Assembly: GCF_900104775.1 (NCBI RefSeq)
Contig: NZ_FNSA01000003.1
Span: 248,001 to 312,000 of the forward strand
Source of the DNA: Tsukamurella tyrosinosolvens
Lineage (GTDB): Bacteria > Actinomycetota > Actinomycetes > Mycobacteriales > Mycobacteriaceae
DNA length: 64,000 nt
Reading direction: 5' to 3'
The number at the start of each line of letters is the position of its first letter. The first letter of the stretch is position 1. A model generated the notes under the pieces. It had not been told where the DNA came from. It was given only the letters and a program-made list of their open reading frames with translations, and did no database searches. This document shows positions 40,707-47,715 of the stretch, one piece after another. The position numbers were made by a program, and so were the translations under genes.

Positions 40707-42419
40707 ATGAGCGACGCAGCCACTAACGTTCGGGTGCCTTTTGTACCGCAAAACAGTCAGGGTGAGAGCGACGCGGACGCGGCGATCCTGCCTTCGACCG
40801 ACGCCGCCGTCCCCGTGGTGCGACCGTCCGTCCCCACGGGCGGCCCGCTCTCCGAGCCCGTGAGCGCCGAGTGGGAGGAGCCGGAGCTCCCCGCGGTCGA
40901 TGACCTCGACGGATCCGCCGCTGTGCCCACCGCGCCCGCCACCACGCCGGTGATCGTCGCCGCGGACGAGCGCCCCACCGCCGAGCAGCCGGCCGTCGTC
41001 GACGACGAGGCCGACGCCCCGAAGGGCGATGCCGCGACGTCCGATCTCCCGAAGGCGGACGCCCCGAAGCCGGACGCCCCCAAGGACGTCGCGTCGAAGG
41101 ACGACGCCCCCAAGGCCGACGCGCCCGCGACACCGTCGACCCCCCAGGCGGCCAAGCCAGTGCCGGCCCCGGCCCCCGTGCCGCAGCCGCAGCAGCAGTG
41201 GCAGGGCGGCCAGAACGGCTTCGTGCCCGCCGCGGCGCAGAACGGCCAGGCCGCGCAGGCCCCGTTCCAGGGCGTCCCGCCCACCGGCCAGTTCCAGGCC
41301 GCGCAGCCGTCCGGCCAGATCCACCGGCCGGCCACGCCGCAGCCCTTCGGCCAGGCGCCCGCGCCCGTGCAGGGGGCGCCCGCCCCGATGGTGCCGCAGC
41401 ACCAGCAGGCCCCGATGCGCCCGATGGGCGAGTCGCTGGCCGCGCCGATGTCGACCGCCTCGTCGTCCTTCAACCAGCAGATCCGGTTCTCGGACGCGGC
41501 CGTGCGCGTGTCCGGCTGGCGCGCCTGGCTGCGCAAGATGGGCCTCGACGTGGGGCCCAGCGCGAACGACCAGGAGCATGCGGAGCTGGTGCACCGCATT
41601 CGCGTCCCGAAGAACAAGTTCCACGTGACCAGCGTCTTCGCCGACAACGCCGGCGGCACCCTGCTCGTGGGCGTGCTCGGCCAGATCCTCGAGCAGACCC
41701 GCGCCGACAACGTGGTCGCGCTCGATCTCGATCCCGACGGCGGCGACCTCGACCAGGTGACCGCGTGGCACCAGGGCGGCTCGACGGCGCGCACGCTGAT
41801 CCAGCAGAGCGACCTGTCGGACCGCAACCAGGTGGACAAGCACCTCGCCGTGACGGCGACGAACCTGCACGTGCTGCCCACGCCCTGGCGCTTCAACGGC
41901 CGCGACGTCACCGACTACGACGACGTCCTGGACCTGTACTCGATCTTCCGCCCGCACTACAGCCTCGCGCTGGTCGACGCCGGCCGCGGCCTGCAGACCC
42001 AGACGGGGACCGGCGTGCTGGAGATCTCCTCGGCGCTGATCCTGCCCGCCTCGGCCACCACCCGCGGCGTCCGCAAGGTGGCCGCGACGATCGACTGGCT
42101 GCGCCACCACGGCTGGCACGGCCTGTTGGCGAACACCATCGTGGTCATCAACCACACCAAGCGTCGGGGCAGCGTCTCGGTCGAGCAGTTCGACGAGCTC
42201 TTCCGCGCCGGGCAGAAGCTCCGCGTGCACGAGATCCCGTACGACCCGCACCTCGACTCGGACCAGCCGATCGACGTGGCACTGCTCCGCAAGCGCACGG
42301 TCCGCGCCTTCGAGGAGTTGGCCGCGGATCTGGCGGACGGCTTCAACTCGGGGTACGAGCCGCCGGCCGCCCAGAAGCTCGCCGAGCTGCAGCAGGTGCG
42401 CACGACAGAGGGACGCTGA
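40707..42419 (+). CDS. espI: EspI-like MinD/ParA-fold protein without a P-loop
   Basis: A 570-residue protein. Residues ~1-265 are disordered, rich in Ala, Pro, Asp and Gln, with KADAPKPDAPKD-type repeats. Residues ~270-560 have the MinD/ParA fold of EspI (Rv3876). Where the deviant Walker A (KGGxGKT) is expected, after FHVTSV, the sequence reads FADNAGGTLLVG (~309-320), with no Lys. The next strand VVALDLDPDGGDL keeps the typical Asp. So ATP binding is probably lost. In M. tuberculosis EspI damps ESX-1 when ATP is low. ATG 40707 has AGAGAGG upstream; eccD follows six bases later. Confidence 0.82.
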   Translation: MSDAATNVRVPFVPQNSQGESDADAAILPSTDAAVPVVRPSVPTGGPLSEPVSAEWEEPELPAVDDLDGSAAVPTAPATTPVIVAADERPTAEQPAVVDDEADAPKGDAATSDLPKADAPKPDAPKDVASKDDAPKADAPATPSTPQAAKPVPAPAPVPQPQQQWQGGQNGFVPAAAQNGQAAQAPFQGVPPTGQFQAAQPSGQIHRPATPQPFGQAPAPVQGAPAPMVPQHQQAPMRPMGESLAAPMSTASSSFNQQIRFSDAAVRVSGWRAWLRKMGLDVGPSANDQEHAELVHRIRVPKNKFHVTSVFADNAGGTLLVGVLGQILEQTRADNVVALDLDPDGGDLDQVTAWHQGGSTARTLIQQSDLSDRNQVDKHLAVTATNLHVLPTPWRFNGRDVTDYDDVLDLYSIFRPHYSLALVDAGRGLQTQTGTGVLEISSALILPASATTRGVRKVAATIDWLRHHGWHGLLANTIVVINHTKRRGSVSVEQFDELFRAGQKLRVHEIPYDPHLDSDQPIDVALLRKRTVRAFEELAADLADGFNSGYEPPAAQKLAELQQVRTTEGR

Positions 42420-42425
42420 CGCCAG

Positions 42426-43994
42426 ATGGTCTTCCCGATCACCCCGGAGCCCGCCGGAACCGACAACGCGGGCCCCGGGCGATCCGCCGTCCCCGAACAG
42501 GTGCGCGTCCTGGTCGAGGTCGGCGAGAACTCGGTCGAGCGGAGCCTGTTGGCCCGCCGGCGGCTGTCCGTCGTGATGGACTCCGTGATCCCAGGGCTGG
42601 AGCAGATCTTCCCGGACCACGACTTCGCGACGACCGGTGCCTGGACGTTCGCCCGTGAGGGCGGCACCCCGCTGCCCCGCGACAAGTCGCTCGCCGACGC
42701 CGGCGTCCTCGACGGCGACCGGCTGATCCTCGCCGAGACCTTCTCGGCGCAGACCTTCCGCCCGCTCATCGAGAGCACCGCCGACGCGATCCAGGAGTTC
42801 TGCCGGCAGCGCTTCCGCCGGTTCGAGTCGGCGACGGCCCGCGCGCTGGGCCTGCTCGCGCTGGTGCTCGGCGCGACGGTCTTCGCCGCGCTCGTCCTGC
42901 TCGCCTGGTTCGCGCACTCCAGCGTGCTGTGGTGGTTCCCGGTGGCGGCGCTCGCGTCGATCGCCGTGGTCCTCGCCGCGCTGTCGGCGGACCGGCAGTA
43001 CCGCGCCCCGCAGGTCGCCTACGCCCTGCAGTTGGCCGCGGTGCCCGTGCTCTTCTCGGCCGGGTTCGTGCTCATCCCCCCGGACGGCGGGGTCGACGGT
43101 GCGTTCACCGCCGCGAACGTCCTCACGGGTTCGATCTTCGCGCTCATCGGCGTCGTCGTGCTCGGCCGCGCGAGCGGCCTGGGCGCGACGGTGCTGGCCG
43201 CGCTCGGCCTCACGGCCGCGGCCGCCGTGGTCGCGAGCGCGCTGTTCGCGTACACCCCGCTCGGCCGGCCCGCGATTCCCGCGATCGGCGTGATCGGCGG
43301 TCTCCTGCTGGCGAACTGGGCGCAGGGGTGGGCCCTCATGCTCGCCCGCGTGCGGCCGGATCCGCTCCCGCCGCCCGGCGAGGACATCGACCGCAGCGAG
43401 CTCGACGCGGCGTACCACGTCGACACCTTCGACGACGAGAGCACCACCGAGCTGGCGCGCGCGCAGGAGAACACCGGTCTCGAGCGCAAGGCCCGCACTG
43501 CGGCCAAGCTGCTCACCGGCTTCTACGTCGCGATCGCGGGGATCCTCGTGGTCTCGTCGCTGACCGTGATCGTGCCGCACAGCCACTACTTCTGGGGCGA
43601 GGTGGCGATCGCCGCCCTGACCTCGGTGATCTGCGTGCTGCGCGGCCGGACCCTCGACGACCGGGTGCACGCCACGGTCTTCTTCGTGGCGGGCTTCGTC
43701 ATCGCGGCGGGCCTCGCGGTCGTCCTCGTCGGTGCGCTCGACTCGGATCTCGGCCGGCTCGTCGTGATCGTGCTCAGCGCCGCGGTGCTCGCGAGCTTCG
43801 GCGCGGGCGGCCTGCTCCTCGCGGACCGCGTCTCCACCGACCGCGGCGGCCACGGCCGCCCGCTCTCGGCGCGGCTCCTCGGCCGCATCGAGGCCGGCGA
43901 GAAGCTGGCGATCTTCGCGGTCGTCCTGCTCGCGCTGTGGTGCACCCGCCTGTTCGCGGCGATGCGCGAACTCGACCTGTCGTTCCTGAAGTAG
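42426..43994 (+). CDS. eccD: Type VII secretion membrane protein EccD
   Basis: A 522-residue core membrane component. Residues ~20-110 form the ubiquitin-like cytosolic domain (VRVLVEVGENSVERSLLARRRLSVVMDSVIPGLEQ). About eleven membrane segments follow, for example ALGLLALVLGATVFAALVLLAWF and ALIGVVVLGRASGLGATVLAALG. EccD forms the large membrane barrel of each ESX protomer as a dimer. Length matches the family (~500). It lies between the espI-like gene and mycP, the usual ESX order. Confidence 0.93.
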   Translation: MVFPITPEPAGTDNAGPGRSAVPEQVRVLVEVGENSVERSLLARRRLSVVMDSVIPGLEQIFPDHDFATTGAWTFAREGGTPLPRDKSLADAGVLDGDRLILAETFSAQTFRPLIESTADAIQEFCRQRFRRFESATARALGLLALVLGATVFAALVLLAWFAHSSVLWWFPVAALASIAVVLAALSADRQYRAPQVAYALQLAAVPVLFSAGFVLIPPDGGVDGAFTAANVLTGSIFALIGVVVLGRASGLGATVLAALGLTAAAAVVASALFAYTPLGRPAIPAIGVIGGLLLANWAQGWALMLARVRPDPLPPPGEDIDRSELDAAYHVDTFDDESTTELARAQENTGLERKARTAAKLLTGFYVAIAGILVVSSLTVIVPHSHYFWGEVAIAALTSVICVLRGRTLDDRVHATVFFVAGFVIAAGLAVVLVGALDSDLGRLVVIVLSAAVLASFGAGGLLLADRVSTDRGGHGRPLSARLLGRIEAGEKLAIFAVVLLALWCTRLFAAMRELDLSFLK

Positions 43995-44008
43995 AGGGGC
44001 TGGGGTCC

Positions 44009-45430
44009 GTGCTCCGTTTCCCGAGGGCGGCCGCGATCGCGGCCGTCTCCGCCACCGTCGTCGTGGCCGGTGCCTGGGCTCCGGCCGTCTCCGGCGCGGT
44101 GGTGCCGCCCGTCGCCGACATCGGCGGCGCGCCGCCCGACACCGACGGCCCCGAGCGCCCGCTGCGCTTCAACAACCCGCGGTGCGTCGAGCCCGGGGTC
44201 CTGCCGAACTCGAACCTCGCGGCGGCTCCCGCGCCGGCGAACACGCTGCGGATCGACGAGGCGCACACGTTCTCCACCGGTGCGGGGGTCACCGTCGCGG
44301 TGCTGAGCACGGGCGTACGGCCGCAGGCGCGCCTGCGCGGCCTCGACGGTGCCGGCGACAACATGGTGGCCGGGGACCGCGGCCTCGTGGACTGCGATTC
44401 GACGGGCACGCTCGTCGCGGGCATCATCGGCGCGCAGCCGGCGGCGGGCGATGGTGTCGTGGGCGTGGCCCCGGACGCGCGGATCCTCTCGATCCGCGTC
44501 GATTCCGCGGGCTTCTCCCTGCAGAACACCCCCGCGGACGACGCCGACCCCAACCTGGGCCGGGCCGCGGTGAACGCCCGCAGCATCGCCCGCGCCATCG
44601 TGCGCGCCGCCAACCGCGGCGCCCGGGTCATCGTCGTGCCCGAGCCGGTGTGCATGGCCGCCGACAACCAGTTCCGGCAGCGCGAGATCGGCGGCGCCGT
44701 CGCCTACGCGCTGCGCGCCAAGGACGCGCTGGTCGTGGTCGGCGCGGGTGCGACGGACCGGCAGGGCGGCACCGTCGGCGCGAACGAGTGCAAGGCCAAT
44801 CCCGATCCGGACCCCGGCCAGCCCGACGATCCGCGCGGCTGGCGGCAGGTGACCACCGTCGCGACCCCCAACTGGTTCGACGGGCAGGTGCTCTCGGTCG
44901 GCGCCACCACCGCCGAGGGCACGCCCCTGCCGGGCTCGCTCAACGGCCCGTGGCTCGACGTGTCCGCGCCCGGAGCGGGCATCGTCTCGCTGAGCTCGCG
45001 CGGCGGCGACGGCGTGGTCAACGGCGCCCCCTTCGAACGGACTCTCATGCCCTTCGCCGGGCCCGAGTTCGCGGCGGCCTACGCCGCCGGCGCCGCGGCC
45101 CTGGTGCGCTCGCGGTACCCGCAGCTGTCGGCGACCCAGGCGGCGGCGCGGCTCGTCGCCACGGCGCACGCGCCCGGCCGCGGCACGGACAACAAGGTGG
45201 GCCGCGGGCTCATCGACCCGGTGGCTGCGCTCACCGCGAAGGTGCCCGACATCGATGCGGACATCGACCCGCAGTCGGTGGAGAAGCTGCTGGTCCCGCC
45301 GCCCCCGCCGGATCCCGACACCCGGCCGCGGCGCACCGCCGCCATCGTGGCCGGTGCCGGCGCGGTGGTGCTCGTGGTGATCGGCGGCGTGGTCGCGCTG
45401 ACGCGGCCCGGTCGGAAGCGGAGGTCGTGA
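44009..45430 (+). CDS. mycP: Mycosin MycP lacking the catalytic triad (pseudoprotease)
   Basis: A 473-residue subtilisin-fold ESX component: signal peptide at 1-30, N-terminal extension, S8 domain ~70-400, Pro-rich linker and C-terminal membrane anchor (TAAIVAGAGAVVLVVIGGVVAL). The fold is well kept, but the active-site motifs are not: DTGV reads STGV (Ser100), the HGT motif reads STGT (Thr132), GTSFAA reads GPEFAA (Glu353), and the oxyanion Asn strand reads VVPEP (Pro211). Cysteine motifs RCVEP and VDCDS are retained. The frame is intact, so this is a maintained inactive protease. Mycosins also stabilise the ESX complex independently of proteolysis. GTG follows GAGGGGCTGGGG. Confidence 0.92.
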   Translation: MLRFPRAAAIAAVSATVVVAGAWAPAVSGAVVPPVADIGGAPPDTDGPERPLRFNNPRCVEPGVLPNSNLAAAPAPANTLRIDEAHTFSTGAGVTVAVLSTGVRPQARLRGLDGAGDNMVAGDRGLVDCDSTGTLVAGIIGAQPAAGDGVVGVAPDARILSIRVDSAGFSLQNTPADDADPNLGRAAVNARSIARAIVRAANRGARVIVVPEPVCMAADNQFRQREIGGAVAYALRAKDALVVVGAGATDRQGGTVGANECKANPDPDPGQPDDPRGWRQVTTVATPNWFDGQVLSVGATTAEGTPLPGSLNGPWLDVSAPGAGIVSLSSRGGDGVVNGAPFERTLMPFAGPEFAAAYAAGAAALVRSRYPQLSATQAAARLVATAHAPGRGTDNKVGRGLIDPVAALTAKVPDIDADIDPQSVEKLLVPPPPPDPDTRPRRTAAIVAGAGAVVLVVIGGVVALTRPGRKRRS

Positions 45431-47649
45431 TGACGGAGACCCTGACGACGGGAGCCCCGACGCGCGTCCCGACCGACGCCCCGGCGGCCGCTGCGGTCCC
45501 GACGCACCCCGCGATCGCGCGCCTGCGCCGCCCGGTGGGCATCCGGATCTCGTTGCGCCGCGCCCTGATCTGGGCGGTGCTGTCCGCGAGCCTGGTCGCT
45601 CTGGTCGGCGGTCGCTGGCCGCTGTGGGCGGTGATCGCACTCATCGTCGTCGGCGCGCTGGTCGCCTTCGTCTCGGTGCACGGCACGGTGCTCAGCGAGA
45701 AGATCGGCGCCCGGTACCGGTACGTCCGTCGCCGGCGGCGTGCATCCGGAGGCATCCCCGGTCGCGTGATCGACGTCGACGGGGTCGGGGTCCGGCAGGG
45801 CGACGGCTTCGAGCTGGTCTCGGCGATCGAGCTCACCGCCGATCCCGCCGAGACGCGCCTGCGCGAGGGCCGCGCCTTCGCCGCGGAGACGGTGCCGCTG
45901 GACCTGCTCGCGACGATGATGACGCAGTACGGCCTCGACGTCGACATCGACGTGGCCTCGGCCGGCCGCCGCGTGCCGCCCGGCCCCGCCTACCGCGCGT
46001 CCTACTCGCAGGGCGTCCGCTTCTACGCCGCGATGGCCGAGCGGTCCACCTGGCTGATCCTGCGGGTGAACACCCGCCGCAACCTCGAGGGCATCGTGCG
46101 CCGCGGACCGTCGCGCACGGCGGGCCCCCAGGCCCTCATGGCCGCGACCCGGCGCCTCGAGCAGCGCCTGCAGGAGCGCCTGATCCGCGCCCGCGTACTG
46201 CCGGCCGCGGAACTCGCCCTGCTGGATTCGCGCATGACCTTCGGAGCGGACCCGCTCGGCGGCACCGAGAACTGGCAGAACCTCGAGTACGGCGCCGAGT
46301 TCGCCACCACCTACCTCGTCGACCCGGTGCGCACCTCCACCGAGAAGCTCGACCGCTGGTGGGGGCTCGACAGCGACAGCACCTCCGTGGTGCTGCGGAT
46401 GCGCAAGGCCGATGCGCAGGCTCCGGTGGAGATCAGCGGGCTGGTCCGCTACGACACCGCGGTGCCGATCGTCGACAACCTCGACGACGCGCTCGTGCCC
46501 GTGCCCGGCCGCCAGCTGGAGCTCGCGCGTGCCACGCTGCCCGGCGGCGGCTCCAGCATCGTCGACCTGCCGTCCACCCCGCTCGACGGCCTCGGCGCCG
46601 TCGAGATCCCCGTCGGACCGGCGGGTCCCGTCTGGGGCGTCTCCGGCACCGACGCCGTGGCGCTGCCCCTCTTCGACGGTTCGCCCGTCCCCGAGACGCT
46701 CGTCGTGGAGTTCGCGACCGAGCTGATCCCGCTGCAACTCGTGCTGCTGCGTTCGGTGGGCGCCGGCGCTTCGGTCGCCGTGCACACGGACCGGCCCGCC
46801 CAGTGGGCCACGCTCGCCGCCACGCTCGCCGACCCGGCGCGATTCCGCATCGCCGACGGTCCGGGGGGACGCCCGGCCGACATCACCGTCTTCGACGGTG
46901 CCGACGCCGATGCCGTACCCGAGCGCACCATGCTCACCCTGCGGGATCCGGGCAGCGCGCCGCAGCGGGCGAACGCCGACCTCATCGTCGAGCAGGTCTC
47001 CCCGTCGGCGGTGCGCGTGCGGATCGGTCGCCGGGCGCCCTTCGACGTGGTCCTCAATCCCACCGACGAGGAGCTGCGCTACTGCGACGTGCAGGCGCAG
47101 CCGATCACGGCCGCATCGCCGCAGCAACCCGCGCAGCGCCTGCCGCGCCAGGTGCCGGCGCCGCCGCGCTTGGCGCCCGGTTCGACCGGCTCGCATTCGG
47201 CCGCGCAGCGGCCCGTACCGCAGGCACCCGTTCCGCAGGCCCCGGCCCGCCCCGGGGGCCGGCACGCGCAGCCGCCGCAGCCGCAGGGCGTGCCCCATCC
47301 GGCGCCCGCCGCGCAGGGCCCGGGCGCCCACACGGCGGCCCCCGGCGTTCCGGTCCCGCAGGCGGTCCCACCGCAGCAGGCGGTGCCGCCGCAGCCGGGC
47401 CCGCAGTACCCCGCGCCGACGCCCGCGCCGCCGCAGCGCCCGACGCGGCCGGTGCGGCCGCAGCCCCCGCCGCCCTACGAGCGGGGCACCGGCGCCCCGC
47501 GCAAACAGGGCGGGGACCGGTGGGTACGGCCCGATCAGGGCGGGGGCGACCGCGGCCCGCGGCGCCGTCCGCTGCAGCCGCCGAGCGCGCCCCGGTGGGG
47601 CAAGACGGGCGAGCGACCGCCCTCGGACGAGCCGCCAACTTCACGTTAA
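45430..47649 (+). CDS. eccE: Type VII secretion membrane protein EccE with long Pro/Gln-rich tail
   Basis: A 739-residue protein. Two N-terminal membrane segments (RRALIWAVLSASLVALVGG and WAVIALIVVGALVAFVSV, ~40-80) and the EccE core (to ~555) are typical; EccE sits at the rim of the ESX complex. The last ~180 residues are an unusual Pro/Gln/Ala-rich tail (VPQAPVPQAPARPGG, PPQQAVPPQPGPQYP) ending with basic residues and SDEPPTSR. The ATG overlaps the mycP stop. Typical EccE proteins are shorter (about 300-550), so the tail is an addition. It closes the ESX cluster. Confidence 0.88.
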   Translation: MTETLTTGAPTRVPTDAPAAAAVPTHPAIARLRRPVGIRISLRRALIWAVLSASLVALVGGRWPLWAVIALIVVGALVAFVSVHGTVLSEKIGARYRYVRRRRRASGGIPGRVIDVDGVGVRQGDGFELVSAIELTADPAETRLREGRAFAAETVPLDLLATMMTQYGLDVDIDVASAGRRVPPGPAYRASYSQGVRFYAAMAERSTWLILRVNTRRNLEGIVRRGPSRTAGPQALMAATRRLEQRLQERLIRARVLPAAELALLDSRMTFGADPLGGTENWQNLEYGAEFATTYLVDPVRTSTEKLDRWWGLDSDSTSVVLRMRKADAQAPVEISGLVRYDTAVPIVDNLDDALVPVPGRQLELARATLPGGGSSIVDLPSTPLDGLGAVEIPVGPAGPVWGVSGTDAVALPLFDGSPVPETLVVEFATELIPLQLVLLRSVGAGASVAVHTDRPAQWATLAATLADPARFRIADGPGGRPADITVFDGADADAVPERTMLTLRDPGSAPQRANADLIVEQVSPSAVRVRIGRRAPFDVVLNPTDEELRYCDVQAQPITAASPQQPAQRLPRQVPAPPRLAPGSTGSHSAAQRPVPQAPVPQAPARPGGRHAQPPQPQGVPHPAPAAQGPGAHTAAPGVPVPQAVPPQQAVPPQPGPQYPAPTPAPPQRPTRPVRPQPPPPYERGTGAPRKQGGDRWVRPDQGGGDRGPRRRPLQPPSAPRWGKTGERPPSDEPPTSR

Positions 47650-47672
47650 GCAGCGCGCAACCTGCGTCGCGG

Positions 47673-47699
47673 TAGATTCATACCGCTGTACACGTACAG
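47673..47699 (+). promoter_or_regulatory. Promoter and operator of the kinase gene
   Basis: TAGATT (47673-47678) fits a -10 box and sits inside GGTA-N6-TACC. Just downstream, CTGTAC-AC-GTACAG (47686-47699) is a perfect 14-base inverted repeat over the predicted transcription start. No convincing -35 box. A regulator bound there would block transcription. Confidence 0.5.
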
Positions 47700-47715
47700 G
47701 AGCGGAGGTGTGTTC

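Noticed and set aside
40620..43853. Long antisense open frame over espI and eccD
   Set aside because: Mirror-frame artefact of high GC; low-complexity His/Arg/Gly-rich product, and the plus-strand genes are clear ESX members.
44009..45430. Treating mycP as a pseudogene
   Set aside because: The frame is intact with signal peptide, conserved cysteines, fold and membrane anchor, and its start and stop are coupled to neighbours. Only the active-site residues differ, so a maintained inactive protein is more likely than decay.
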